A stretch of DNA of 58,024 nucleotides from Microbacterium sp. T32. Its GTDB lineage: Bacteria; Actinomycetota; Actinomycetes; Actinomycetales; Microbacteriaceae. Location: NCBI RefSeq assembly GCF_001619615.1, contig NZ_LQQP01000022.1:1-58024 (forward strand), written 5' to 3'. Shown piece after piece: positions 1 to 8,075 of the stretch. Made by a program: the position numbers and the translations under genes. Numbering within the stretch: the stretch's first letter is position 1; every line of letters begins with the position of its first letter. A model generated the notes under the pieces. It was not told the DNA's origin. It saw only the letters and a program-made list of their open reading frames with translations, and made no database searches.

Positions 1-43
1 CCCCACCCCACCCCGACACGGCGCCGGCCCACCCGCCGCGCCC

Positions 44-49
44 TAGAGT
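44..49 (+). promoter_or_regulatory. -10 element (TAGAGT) of a leaderless promoter
   Basis: TAGAGT ends 6 nt before the ATG at 56, so the transcript probably begins at or next to the start codon. No Shine-Dalgarno sequence fits in between. The same arrangement recurs at many genes in this window. Confidence 0.5.
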
Positions 50-55
50 CGAGGC

Positions 56-721
56 ATGAGCGACGAGGACGTCGAGCTGGCGCGGCTGCGCGAGCGCGTG
101 TACGGCGGGCGCGGGATGGCGCCCACCGCCGACGAGATCGCCCGGCTCAGCACGCTCGAGGATCAGATCCGCGCGGACCCCGCACCGGACACGCCCGCGC
201 CGCCCACGCCACCCACGCCCGACGAGCCGACGGATGCCACCCCGCGCACGCCCCGCCCCGTCCGGCGTGGCATCCTCACCGCGCTCGCCGCGGTCGCCCT
301 CGTCGGCCTCGGGGCCGCGATCGGCTTCGCCGCGGCCACCCAGCCCGCCCCGGCCGACGCGTCGGCGCCGGCGCTGCCCGAGCTCGCGTTCGCCCAGACC
401 GCCGAGGACGTGATCTCGGGCGACATCCTGTCCGACAGCGGCATCGACCCGGCGAGCATCCGCTATATCGCGACGATCCGCGACTTCCGCATCTACCTCG
501 CCGTCCCCGACGACGGCGACGGGGAATGCATCGCGGTCTTCACATCCACCGAGAACCGGCCGTGGTCGGCGGGATGCGCGAGCGGCGGCCACCCCGGGGC
601 CGCGGTGTTCGGGGTGGACGAGAGGCTCACGGTCGCGATCGGCGACCCGGCCGACGACGCCGTCGCGGGGACGCCCGTCCGACTGTCCGAGAGCGTCACG
701 GCCTACATCAGGCAGAACTAG
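56..721 (+). CDS. Hypothetical single-pass membrane protein
   Basis: 221 aa of unknown function. The N-terminal 75 residues are charged and then Pro/Thr-rich, with repeated PPTP-like units, and look disordered and cytoplasmic. One hydrophobic segment follows at about residues 80-102, and the C-terminal ~120 residues would be extracytoplasmic. Two cysteines in the outer domain (near ECIAV and AGCAS) could form a disulfide. The shape resembles anti-sigma or sensor-like membrane proteins of actinobacteria, but no zinc-binding motif is visible and no sigma gene adjoins it. The ATG is supported by the leaderless -10. The VOC gene follows after 15 nt and is probably cotranscribed. Confidence 0.7.
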   Translation: MSDEDVELARLRERVYGGRGMAPTADEIARLSTLEDQIRADPAPDTPAPPTPPTPDEPTDATPRTPRPVRRGILTALAAVALVGLGAAIGFAAATQPAPADASAPALPELAFAQTAEDVISGDILSDSGIDPASIRYIATIRDFRIYLAVPDDGDGECIAVFTSTENRPWSAGCASGGHPGAAVFGVDERLTVAIGDPADDAVAGTPVRLSESVTAYIRQN

Positions 722-736
722 AGAAAGGGCACGACC

Positions 737-1117
737 ATGTTCCACTCCGAAGGGGCGTTCTCCGGATTCGCCGTCGACGACCTCGACGCCGCCCACCGTT
801 TCTACGCCGACACCCTCGGCCTGCGCGTGGAGGTGCTCGAGGGATCCGGGTTCCTCCGCCTCCATCTGGCGTCCGGAGGGATCGTCCTCGTGTACGGCAA
901 GCCGCACCACGTCCCGGCGTCGTTCACGGTGCTCAACTTCCCCGTCGCCGACGTCGAGGCCGCCGTCGACGACCTGCGCTCGCGCGGCGTCGAGACGAAG
1001 ATCTACGACGACGCCGACTTCCCCACCGACTCCCGCGGCATCATGCGCGAGGGCGGCCCGCTGATCGCGTGGTTCCGTGACCCGGCGGGCAACGTCCTCG
1101 CGGTCCTCGAGGAATGA
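737..1117 (+). CDS. VOC (glyoxalase/bleomycin-resistance) superfamily protein
   Basis: 126 aa, one VOC domain of normal length. It opens with the typical beta-strand and helix (GFAVDDLDAAHRFYADTLGL) and ends with WFRDPAGNVLAVLEE, the usual final strand carrying the metal-ligand Glu. Members bind metal and act as lyases, dioxygenases or antibiotic-binding proteins; the substrate cannot be read from sequence. A purine-rich ribosome site (GAAAGGG) precedes the ATG. It lies 15 nt after the preceding membrane protein gene and ends at a strong bidirectional hairpin. Confidence 0.9.
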   Translation: MFHSEGAFSGFAVDDLDAAHRFYADTLGLRVEVLEGSGFLRLHLASGGIVLVYGKPHHVPASFTVLNFPVADVEAAVDDLRSRGVETKIYDDADFPTDSRGIMREGGPLIAWFRDPAGNVLAVLEE

Positions 1118-1122
1118 GAAGC

Positions 1123-1155
1123 GGGATGGATGCCAGAAGCCGTGGCATCCATCCC
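1123..1155. terminator. Bidirectional hairpin terminator between convergent genes
   Basis: Perfect 13-bp inverted repeat, GGGATGGATGCCA and TGGCATCCATCCC, with a 7-nt loop, lying between the VOC gene and the ABC permease gene that converge on it. There is no U-tract, as is usual for actinobacterial hairpin terminators. Each arm contains the over-represented heptamer GGATGCC/GGCATCC. Confidence 0.7.
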
Positions 1156-1178
1156 ACCGGTGACCGGGCCCGAGCCGG

Positions 1179-2294
1179 TCAGCCCCGCAGCGCTTCCGCC
1201 AGCTTGACGCGGGCCCCCATGCGCAGCAGGGAGTTCTGGTAGATCCGGGCGGCGACGGCGATCGCTCCGACGCACGAGGCGATCAGGATCAGCAGTGAGA
1301 GCACGGGCTCCCACCAATGGGCGTCGCCGAGGTAGAGGCGCAGCGGCATCCCGACGGGCGCCGAGAACGGCACGTACGACATGATCGTCAGCACGACGGG
1401 GTTGTCGTTGAAGAAGATCACGAGGAAGTACGGCGCCATGATCAGCATGGTGATCGGCGTGGTGGTGGCGCCGATGTCCTCCTGACGCGAGACCATCGCG
1501 GCCGCGGCGGCGAACAGCGACGCCAGCAGGATGAATCCGAACAGGAAGAAGATCGCGAACCAGGCGATGGGTGCGCCCAGGGCGCCGAGCACTCCGACCT
1601 GGTCCGTGACCGCCAGACCGATCACGGCGACCGCCGCCAGCAGCACGATCTGAGCCATCGCGAGGACCGTGTTGCCCAGCACCTTGCCGGCCAGCAGCGC
1701 CCGCACCGGGATCGCGGAGATGAGGATCTCCACGACGCGCGTCTGCTTCTCCTCGACGACGCTCTGCGCGATCGTCCCGCCGAACGTGCTCGCGGCGATC
1801 AGGAAGACGATGCCGAAGCCGAGCGCGATGAAGTAGCGGAGCGCGTCGGCCGCACCCGCGCCGGGCTCGATCGTCTCGACCTCCGGGGTCTCGCTCAGGA
1901 GCTGCAGGAGCGCGGCGGGCACCCTGTCCTTCACCACGACGGTGTAGTCGAACGCCGGGTTCGACGATCCCGACACCAGGGCGGCATCCACGGTCCCGTC
2001 CTCGACGAGCGCACGCGCGGTGGCATCGGAGTCGGCGACCGTCGCGTCGACGCCCTCGACCCCCGACAGGGCGGGCTGCGTCTGATTCGTGACCGCGACC
2101 GGGATGCCACTGCCCCCGGCGTCGCGCGCGGCGAATCCGCCCCACAGCACCGACGCGAGAGCCGCGACGACGAGGATCGCTGTCGAGATCACGAAGACCT
2201 TGCTGCGCAGCTTCGAGCCGATCTCGCGCTCGGCCACGAGCCACACGCTCTGCAGCTCGCTCGGGGCGGGGCGCGGCGTCGTTGCGGTGCTCAC
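1179..2294 (-). CDS. ABC-2 type transporter permease, NatB-like
   Basis: 371 aa. One N-terminal transmembrane helix (about residues 28-50, VFVISTAILVVAALASVLW) is followed by a ~110-residue extracytoplasmic domain and then five or more helices, the layout of NatB-type export permeases. The cytoplasmic segment VVEEKQTRVVEILISA is typical of the family. The GTG at 2294 overlaps the TGA of the ATPase gene by four bases (GTGA), so the two are translationally coupled; longer upstream readings are rejected because they would lie inside the ATPase gene. Substrate unknown; with the upstream two-component pair it recalls natKR-natAB of Bacillus (sodium or drug export), which is inference. Confidence 0.88.
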   Translation of the reverse strand: MSTATTPRPAPSELQSVWLVAEREIGSKLRSKVFVISTAILVVAALASVLWGGFAARDAGGSGIPVAVTNQTQPALSGVEGVDATVADSDATARALVEDGTVDAALVSGSSNPAFDYTVVVKDRVPAALLQLLSETPEVETIEPGAGAADALRYFIALGFGIVFLIAASTFGGTIAQSVVEEKQTRVVEILISAIPVRALLAGKVLGNTVLAMAQIVLLAAVAVIGLAVTDQVGVLGALGAPIAWFAIFFLFGFILLASLFAAAAAMVSRQEDIGATTTPITMLIMAPYFLVIFFNDNPVVLTIMSYVPFSAPVGMPLRLYLGDAHWWEPVLSLLILIASCVGAIAVAARIYQNSLLRMGARVKLAEALRG

Positions 2295-3175
2295 TGGATG
2301 ACCTCCTTGAAGATGTCGGCGAGGGTGGGCCGCTGCGGCGCGAAGCTCGCCACGTCGCCGCGAGCGACGGCCGCGCGCAGCACGGCCTGGGCCGCGTGGT
2401 CGTCGGCGGCGTCGAACACGGCGTACCCGCCGTCGAAGTCGACCACCGTGATGCCGGGCTGATCGCGCAGCCAACCCGCGTCGCCGCCCGAGAGCAGTTC
2501 GTACCGGTGCGTCGCGTGCTGCGCGCGGAGGTCGTCGCGGCTGCCGGCCGCGCGGATCGTGCCGGCGGCGATGATCACCAGGTCGTCACACAGCCGCTCG
2601 ACGACGTCGAGCTGGTGCGAGGAGAACAGCACCGCGGTGCCCGTCGCCGCCTTCTCCTGCAGCACGCCCGCGACCACGTCGACCGCGAGCGGGTCGAGGC
2701 CCGAGAACGGCTCGTCGAGGATCAGGACGTCGGGCTCGTGCACGAGCGACGCGGCGATCTGCGCGCGCTGCTGATTGCCGAGCGACAGCGTCTCGACCAG
2801 GTCGTTGAGCCGCTCGCCGAGGCCGAGGCGCTGGAGCAGCGCCGTCGCCTTCGCCGTGGCCTCGGCCTTGCTGAAACCGTGAAGCCGGGCCAGGTAGGCG
2901 ATGTGTTCGACGACCTTCATCTTCGGATAGAGGCCGCGCTCCTCGGGCATGTACCCGAAGCGTCGCCGGTCGGCCGCCGTGAGCGGCGTGCCGTCGAGAG
3001 CAACGGTTCCAGCGTCCTTGCCGAGGACGCCGAGCGCGATGCGCATGGTCGTGGTCTTCCCCGCGCCATTGCCACCGACGAAGCCCGTCAGCCGTCCCGG
3101 AGCCACGGTGAAACTCACGTCGTCGAGCACGCGGCGACCGCCGTAGCTCTTGGTGATGCCGTCCAGTTCGAGCAC
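2291..3175 (-). CDS. ABC transporter ATP-binding protein, NatA-like
   Basis: 294 aa. Walker A GGNGAGKTTT, signature LSLGNQQRAQIAA, Walker B VLILDEPFSGLDP and the switch His in SSHQLD are all present, so it should be an active ATPase energising the permease encoded just downstream. The C-terminal ~90 residues form the accessory domain seen in NatA/DrrA types. The GTG at 3175 is chosen because AGAAAGGGG lies at Shine-Dalgarno distance; the open frame extends further upstream but into the promoter. A -10-like TAGCGT lies about 30 nt upstream. Confidence 0.92.
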   Translation of the reverse strand: MLELDGITKSYGGRRVLDDVSFTVAPGRLTGFVGGNGAGKTTTMRIALGVLGKDAGTVALDGTPLTAADRRRFGYMPEERGLYPKMKVVEHIAYLARLHGFSKAEATAKATALLQRLGLGERLNDLVETLSLGNQQRAQIAASLVHEPDVLILDEPFSGLDPLAVDVVAGVLQEKAATGTAVLFSSHQLDVVERLCDDLVIIAAGTIRAAGSRDDLRAQHATHRYELLSGGDAGWLRDQPGITVVDFDGGYAVFDAADDHAAQAVLRAAVARGDVASFAPQRPTLADIFKEVIQ

Positions 3176-3203
3176 GCTCCACCCCTTTCTGGTGATGGCC
3201 TCC

Positions 3204-3209
3204 ACGCTA
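3204..3209 (-). promoter_or_regulatory. Putative -10 (TAGCGT) for the NatAB-like operon
   Basis: TAGCGT on the minus strand in the 101-nt gap between the response regulator and the ABC ATPase gene. It would give a 5' UTR of roughly 20 nt that includes the AAAGGGG ribosome site. This suggests the exporter has its own promoter, possibly the target of the adjacent response regulator. Confidence 0.35.
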
Positions 3210-3276
3210 CGGACACGGGTGCGGCGTGGCATCCATCCGGGGGAGGGTTCTGCGACTCCGCCGCGCGGGGGAGGCC

Positions 3277-3948
3277 CTACGTCAGGCCGTGCCGATGCGC
3301 GAGCACGACGGCCTGGACCCGGTCGCGCGCGCCGAGCTTCTGCAGCACGTTCGACACGTGCGTCTTGACCGTGGCTTCGCCGATGAAGAGCCGCGCGGCG
3401 ATCTCGGCGTTGCTCAAGGCCTCGGCGACGAGCTTCAGCACCTCGGCCTCGCGTTCGGTGAGGGGCTCCGCGAGGACGAGTGGCTCCACCGCGGGCGAAG
3501 GCGGTGCGACCTCGCCCCCGCGCCCGGCGAACCGCGAGATGACGCGGCGTGTCACCTCCGGCGCGAGCAGCGCATCGCCCGCGCCGATGACCCGCACCGC
3601 GCCCACGAGCTCTTCAGGTCCGGCGTTCTTGAGCAGGAACCCGCTCGCCCCCGCCCCGAGCGCATCGAAGAGGTAGTCGTCGCGGTCGAACGTCGTCACG
3701 ATGAGCACCGCCGCGTCGGAAGCCGGGTCGGCGATGATGCGTCGCGTTGCCTCAAGGCCGTCCATGTCGGGCATCTGCACGTCCATGCAGATCACGTCCG
3801 GTCGCAGGCGCGCGGCGGCGGCGATCGCCTCGACACCCGTGCCCGCTTCGCCGACCACCTCGATGTCGTCCTCGAGCGAGAGGATCGTGCGGAACCCCGC
3901 CCGCATCATCGCGTGGTCGTCGACGAGCAGTACGCGCAGGTCAGGCAT
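3277..3948 (-). CDS. NarL/LuxR-family response regulator
   Basis: 223 aa. The N-terminal receiver domain has the acidic pair at D10-D11, the phospho-acceptor Asp at residue 56 (CMDVQMPDMDG) and a conserved Lys in FLLKNAG. A C-terminal LuxR helix-turn-helix covers about residues 155-215 (LTEREAEVLKLVAEALSN, then ATVKTHVSNVLQKLG). Its start overlaps the 3' end of the histidine kinase gene by 8 nt, so the two form one operon. The likely target is the ABC exporter operon directly downstream. Confidence 0.95.
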   Translation of the reverse strand: MPDLRVLLVDDHAMMRAGFRTILSLEDDIEVVGEAGTGVEAIAAAARLRPDVICMDVQMPDMDGLEATRRIIADPASDAAVLIVTTFDRDDYLFDALGAGASGFLLKNAGPEELVGAVRVIGAGDALLAPEVTRRVISRFAGRGGEVAPPSPAVEPLVLAEPLTEREAEVLKLVAEALSNAEIAARLFIGEATVKTHVSNVLQKLGARDRVQAVVLAHRHGLT

Positions 3949-5212
3949 GCGTGACCTCGCTCTCGACCAACGGCACGCGCACCCGCACGAGATAGCCTCC
4001 GCGCGAACGCGGGCCCATCTCGATGCTGCCGCCCGACACCGCCGCGCGCTCCCGCATCCCGAGCTGCCCGAGCCCCGGGGTCGCCGTCCCGCGCCGACCG
4101 GTATTGGTCACCTCGAGCTCGACCGACGTGTCGTCGAACCGGACGCGCACGTCGGCCGTGGCATCCGGTCCCGCGTGCCGACGGGCGTTCGTCAGGGCCT
4201 CTTGCGCGATCCGGAACAGGTTCACCTGCACCAGCGGCGGCGGCTCGACCGCCGGCTCGCCGATCACGGCGAACGTCGTCGGAAGCCCCGCGGCCGATGC
4301 CTCCGCGACGAGGGAGGGGAGGGATGCCAGACCGTGCGTCGTCGGAGCGGTGTCGGTGCTCGGCTCCTCGCCGTGGGTGGCATCCGGGGTCCGGAGGGTT
4401 TCGAGCAGCTGCCGCAGCTCTTTCAGCGACGTGCGCGCCGATTCCTCGATGCCGCTCAGCACCCGCCGCGAGGTGTCGGGGTCGCGTTCCAGCACCGAAC
4501 GGGCGACACCCGCCTGCACGCCCATGAGCGACACGTGGTGCGCGACGACGTCGTGCAGTTCGCGCGCGATCCGCACCCGGTCGAGCGCCACCGCCTGAGC
4601 GGCCGTGATCTCGCGCTCGGCCTCGAGCTCGGCCGTGCGCTCCTCGAGCGCGACGCGCTGCAGACGCTGCTGGTGGGAGCGCTCGCCGAAGAAGTACGCG
4701 CCGCCGAAGAACAGGGCGTTGACCCCTAGGGTCAGCAACTGCGCAGCGACGAAGGGCGAGAAGGCGCCGGTGCGCGACGGGAAGCCCTCCGGCACCTGGT
4801 CGACCGGCATCGTGGCGTCCTGGAACATCACGACGAACAGCCACGCGAACATGCCGAGAATGATGGCGACCCGCACGATCGTGGCGCGGCGCCGATTCGT
4901 CGACCAGGCTCCGACCGTGTACAGCGCGATGAACATCGCGATGTTGCCCGCGTAGATCTCGGGGACGCGCAACGTGACCGCGACGAAGTACGCCACGGAG
5001 ACGATCACGGCCACGATCGACGGCCACCGGCGGCGGAAGGCCAGCGGCACGGCCAGCACCGCGACGTACACGACGGCGAAGATGAATTCGGCCTGCTGGT
5101 CGCCGTAGATCCCCGCGACCGCGGACAGCACCGCGCTCAGGAGCCCCCCGACGAACAGCACCGCCGCGAGGGCGACGTCGCTGCGCCACTGCGCGCGCGT
5201 GAGGTTCGGCAT
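3941..5212 (-). CDS. Membrane sensor histidine kinase (HisKA_3 type)
   Basis: About 423 aa. The N-terminal ~170 residues hold several hydrophobic helices; a short coiled stretch follows, then the HisKA_3 motif RIARELHDVVAHHV with the phospho-accepting His at residue 220. The HATPase region ends with LGQLGMRERAAVSGGSIEMG. It should phosphorylate the overlapping NarL-type regulator. The start is uncertain: ATG 5212 (MPNLTR) is chosen because the membrane domain begins right after it, while ATG 5248 and GTG 5275 are in frame upstream. The sequence GGAGGG(GG)ATGCCGAAC is duplicated at the first two starts, so either could initiate. Confidence 0.9.
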   Translation of the reverse strand: MPNLTRAQWRSDVALAAVLFVGGLLSAVLSAVAGIYGDQQAEFIFAVVYVAVLAVPLAFRRRWPSIVAVIVSVAYFVAVTLRVPEIYAGNIAMFIALYTVGAWSTNRRRATIVRVAIILGMFAWLFVVMFQDATMPVDQVPEGFPSRTGAFSPFVAAQLLTLGVNALFFGGAYFFGERSHQQRLQRVALEERTAELEAEREITAAQAVALDRVRIARELHDVVAHHVSLMGVQAGVARSVLERDPDTSRRVLSGIEESARTSLKELRQLLETLRTPDATHGEEPSTDTAPTTHGLASLPSLVAEASAAGLPTTFAVIGEPAVEPPPLVQVNLFRIAQEALTNARRHAGPDATADVRVRFDDTSVELEVTNTGRRGTATPGLGQLGMRERAAVSGGSIEMGPRSRGGYLVRVRVPLVESEVTHA

Positions 5213-5285
5213 CCCTCCACGGTAGGGGCGACCTCCGACGTTCGGCATCCCCCTCCGGACGGAGTCCACCCTCACCCGTCCGAAG

Positions 5286-5358
5286 TTCGCAGAATCCGCG
5301 CTTCCTCGCAGATTTCCGCCCGAATCCTGCGAAGAACGGGGAAATCTGCGACGTTCGG
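5286..5358. repeat. Palindromic intergenic repeat (REP-like)
   Basis: The 117-bp gap between the sigma factor and histidine kinase genes contains nested inverted repeats. Arms TCGCAGATTTCC (5306-5317) and GGAAATCTGCGA (5340-5351) are perfectly complementary. Further TTCGCAG(A/G)ATtCG-like units occur in both orientations inside and outside them. It may act as terminator for the sigma factor/kinase boundary or be a dispersed palindromic repeat; other copies would lie outside the window. Confidence 0.6.
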
Positions 5359-5392
5359 CGCGTCGACGTTCGCGCGCGTCGGCCTTCGCGCC

Positions 5393-6628
5393 TCAGCCGC
5401 CCAGCGCCTCGGCCTTCCGCCGCAGCAGCGCCGCCTCGCGGGCGTTGCGGGTGAGGCCCGCGGCCTCGAGCAGCTGGGCGCGGGCGTCGTCGACGCGGCC
5501 CAGGCGCGCGAGCAGTTCGCCGCGCACCGACGGCAGCAGGTGCGAACCCCGCAAGGGCGTGGCATCCATTCCGTCGACGATCGCGAGTCCTTCTTCGGGA
5601 CCGGATGCCATCGACACAGCGACCGCGCGATTGAGCTCGACGACCGGGTTCGCGGTGATCCGGCCGAGCATCTCGTACAGCAGGACGATGCGGTCCCAGT
5701 CGGTCACCTCGACGCTCGCGGCCTCGGCGTGACACAGCGCGATCGCGGCCTGCAGTTGATACGGGCCTCGGCCCTTGCCGAGGGCGTCGGCCCGGTCGAG
5801 GAGCGCGCGGCCGCGGGCGATCGCCGAGTGATCCCAGCGGCGTCGATCCTGGTCGGCCAGCAGCACGGCATCCCCGTTCCCGTCGATCCGGGCGGCGAAG
5901 CGGGATGCCTGGAACTCCATGAGCGCGGAGAGCCCGAGCACCTCCGGCTCGCGGGGGAGTAGGCGGTCGAGGACGCGGCCGAGCCGCAGCGCCTCGTGCG
6001 CCAGCTCGGTGCGGAGGACCGCGTCGCCCGTGCTCGCGACGTAGCCCTCGGTGAAGATCAGGTACACGACGGTCAGCACCGCGGTGCGCCGCGCGGGCCA
6101 TTCCGCGGGCTCGGGCACCGCGAAGGGGACGCGCGCCGCGCTGAGCGCCTTCTTGGCCCGGACGATCCGCTGCTGCATCGTCGGGACGGGGACCAGGAAG
6201 AGCCGCGCGATCGCCTCGGTGTCGAGGCCTGCCACGACCTTCAGCGTCAACGCCACCTGCGCTTCGCGCGAGAGCACGGGGTGACAGGCGGCGAAGACCA
6301 GGCGCAGGACGTCGTCGTCGATCGGCTCCCACATGTCGTCGGCCACCTCGTCGAGGTCGGCGGCGAGGAGGCGGTACTTCTCGCCGAGGCGCTGCTCGCG
6401 CCGCCAGCCGTCGATCGCGCGACGCTTCGCCACCGCCGTGAGCCATGCCCCGGGGTTGCGCGGAACGCCGTCGCGCCCCCACTGCTCCACGGCTTCGACG
6501 AGCGCGTCCTGCGCAAGGTCTTCCGCGGTGCCGAGGTCGCCGACCACGCGAGCCAGCGCCGCGACGATCCGGGCACCCTCGATGCGCCAGATCGCCGCGA
6601 CGCGGCGCGAGAGGTCGGGCTCGGTCAC
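5393..6628 (-). CDS. ECF RNA polymerase sigma factor, ECF42-like with long C-terminal extension
   Basis: 411 aa. Sigma region 2 is at about residues 10-75 (DLAQDALVEAVEQWGRDGVP) and region 4 at about 125-175 (LTLKVVAGLDTEAIARLFLV, then MQQRIVRAKKAL). A ~230-residue C-terminal extension rich in Ala/Leu helices is TPR-like. This architecture and the immediately upstream YCII/DGPF gene are the hallmark of ECF42 sigma factors, which lack an anti-sigma and depend on the C-terminal extension. The GTG at 6628 is chosen because its GTGA overlaps the YCII stop codon; the longer frame upstream lies within YCII. Target promoters are unknown. Confidence 0.92.
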   Translation of the reverse strand: MTEPDLSRRVAAIWRIEGARIVAALARVVGDLGTAEDLAQDALVEAVEQWGRDGVPRNPGAWLTAVAKRRAIDGWRREQRLGEKYRLLAADLDEVADDMWEPIDDDVLRLVFAACHPVLSREAQVALTLKVVAGLDTEAIARLFLVPVPTMQQRIVRAKKALSAARVPFAVPEPAEWPARRTAVLTVVYLIFTEGYVASTGDAVLRTELAHEALRLGRVLDRLLPREPEVLGLSALMEFQASRFAARIDGNGDAVLLADQDRRRWDHSAIARGRALLDRADALGKGRGPYQLQAAIALCHAEAASVEVTDWDRIVLLYEMLGRITANPVVELNRAVAVSMASGPEEGLAIVDGMDATPLRGSHLLPSVRGELLARLGRVDDARAQLLEAAGLTRNAREAALLRRKAEALGG

Positions 6629-7053
6629 CGCCCGGACAGCTCCTCGCGCCAGCCCTCCTCCTTCTGGATGTACTCGTTGTCGGCGAACGCGGCGAAGTCG
6701 GTCTCGTCCGTCACGCGGCGCACCTCGAGCTTGTTGCCGGCGATGAGCGGCGCGCGGCGCGCCCACTCGATCGCCTCGTCGCGCGAGGACACCTCGATGA
6801 TCCAGAAGCCGTTGAACAGCTCGTGCGTCTCGCCGTAGGGGCCGTCGGTGACCACCGGCTCCTCACCGCCGAACTCGACGACGAAGTTCTGGCTCATGTC
6901 TTCGGCGAGGCCGTCGCCGGCGACGAGCACGCCCGCGGTGATCATGGACTCGTTGTACGCGCCCATGTCGTTGATGATCTGCTCGAAGGGGATCTGCTTG
7001 TACGCCGCGTACGCCTCGTCGGTGCCGCGCATGATCAGCATGTACTTCGTCAT
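6625..7053 (-). CDS. YCII-related (DGPF-domain) protein
   Basis: 142 aa. Contains the DGPF-type motif (VTDGPYGETHELFNGFWIIEV, residues about 75-95) and the N-terminal MTKYMLIMRGTDEAY typical of the YCII family. These proteins regularly accompany ECF42 sigma factors and may be part of the sigma regulon or its signal input; no enzymatic role is established. A GA-rich ribosome site (GAAGAGAAGAG) precedes the ATG. It is cotranscribed and translationally coupled with the sigma factor. Confidence 0.92.
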   Translation of the reverse strand: MTKYMLIMRGTDEAYAAYKQIPFEQIINDMGAYNESMITAGVLVAGDGLAEDMSQNFVVEFGGEEPVVTDGPYGETHELFNGFWIIEVSSRDEAIEWARRAPLIAGNKLEVRRVTDETDFAAFADNEYIQKEEGWREELSGR

Positions 7054-7151
7054 GGTCTCTTCTCTTCCCTGCTGCCGTGGATTCCGGGGGGAGCGGATGC
7101 CTGCCCCTACTATCGCGTCGAACGGCGCGGGCCGGAATCGACAGGGGGACG

Positions 7152-7184
7152 AAAAAAGATCCCGGATGCCGTCAGCCGAAGATC
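7152..7184 (-). terminator. Possible intrinsic terminator after exonuclease III
   Basis: On the minus strand the stop region of the nuclease gene can pair GATC..CGG with CCG..GATC (mismatched) and is followed by six U residues. True U-tracts are rare in this window, which favours a terminator, but the stem is weak and overlaps the stop codon. Confidence 0.4.
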
Positions 7185-8014
7185 ATCGGGAGGTCGTCGT
7201 CCTCGCCGTCGGTGAAGTCGAGGTCGGCGACGACGGGCACGTGGTCGCTCGGCGCCTCGCCCTTGCGCTCGTTGCGGTGGATCTCGGCGCCCTGCACGGC
7301 GTCGGCGAACGCCGTCGAGCCGAGGATGAAGTCGATCCGCAGACCCTCGTTGCGGGGGAAGCGCAGCTGCTTGTAATCCCAGTACGTGTAGCCGGTGGGA
7401 ATGAGCGGACGCACGACGTCGGTGAGCCCCGCGGACTCGAACGCGGCGAACGCGGCGCGTTCGGGCGGCGAGACGTGCGTGGTCACGCCCTCGATCACGG
7501 TGGGGTCGCCGTTGTCGGCATCCGTCGGGGCGATGTTGAAGTCGCCCGTGAGGGCGAGGGGCAGGCCGGGGTTCGCCGCGAGCGTGTCTTCGGTGTGACG
7601 GCGGAGGGCCTCGAGCCAGTCGAGCTTGTAGCGGTAGTGAGGGTCGTCGAGCCCGCGGCCGTTCGGGACGTACAGGCTCCACACCTTCACGCCGTTGACG
7701 GTCGCGCCGAGCGCCCGCGCCTCCTTCGGCAGATCGGGACCTTCCTTGCCCTTCTCGAACCCGGGCATGCCGGGGAAGCCGATCTCGACGTCCTCGATCG
7801 GCTCGCGGCTGGCGATCGCGACGCCGTTCCACTGGTTGAGCCCGTGCGCGACGACGTGATACCCGGCCTCTTCGAACGCGGCGTACGGGAACTGCTCCGT
7901 CTTGCACTTGATCTCCTGCATCGCCAGCACGTCGATGTGCTCGCGCACGGCGAACTCGACGGTGCGGGCGACGCGGGCGCGGACGGAGTTGACGTTCCAG
8001 GTGGCCAGGCGCAT
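7172..8014 (-). CDS. xthA: Exodeoxyribonuclease III (AP endonuclease family)
   Basis: 280 aa, the normal length. Motifs: MRLATWNVNSVRAR at the N-terminus, LAMQEIK (metal-binding Glu near residue 35), DFNIAP (catalytic Asp and Asn), and the C-terminal SDHVPVVADL with the catalytic His. It removes abasic sites and 3' blocking groups in base-excision repair. The ATG at 8014 is chosen because MRLATW is the family N-terminus and a TAGGCT -10 lies 7 nt upstream; the frame remains open further but without support. Confidence 0.95.
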   Translation of the reverse strand: MRLATWNVNSVRARVARTVEFAVREHIDVLAMQEIKCKTEQFPYAAFEEAGYHVVAHGLNQWNGVAIASREPIEDVEIGFPGMPGFEKGKEGPDLPKEARALGATVNGVKVWSLYVPNGRGLDDPHYRYKLDWLEALRRHTEDTLAANPGLPLALTGDFNIAPTDADNGDPTVIEGVTTHVSPPERAAFAAFESAGLTDVVRPLIPTGYTYWDYKQLRFPRNEGLRIDFILGSTAFADAVQGAEIHRNERKGEAPSDHVPVVADLDFTDGEDDDLPMIFG

Positions 8015-8021
8015 GGCATCC

Positions 8022-8027
8022 AGCCTA
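8022..8027 (-). promoter_or_regulatory. -10 element (TAGGCT), exonuclease III, leaderless
   Basis: TAGGCT on the minus strand ends 7 nt before the ATG at 8014, fitting the leaderless promoter pattern of this window. Confidence 0.5.
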
Positions 8028-8075
8028 CTTTCGGGCGCCGACATCGCCGTTCGATGAGCTGCAGCGGGGGATCCC

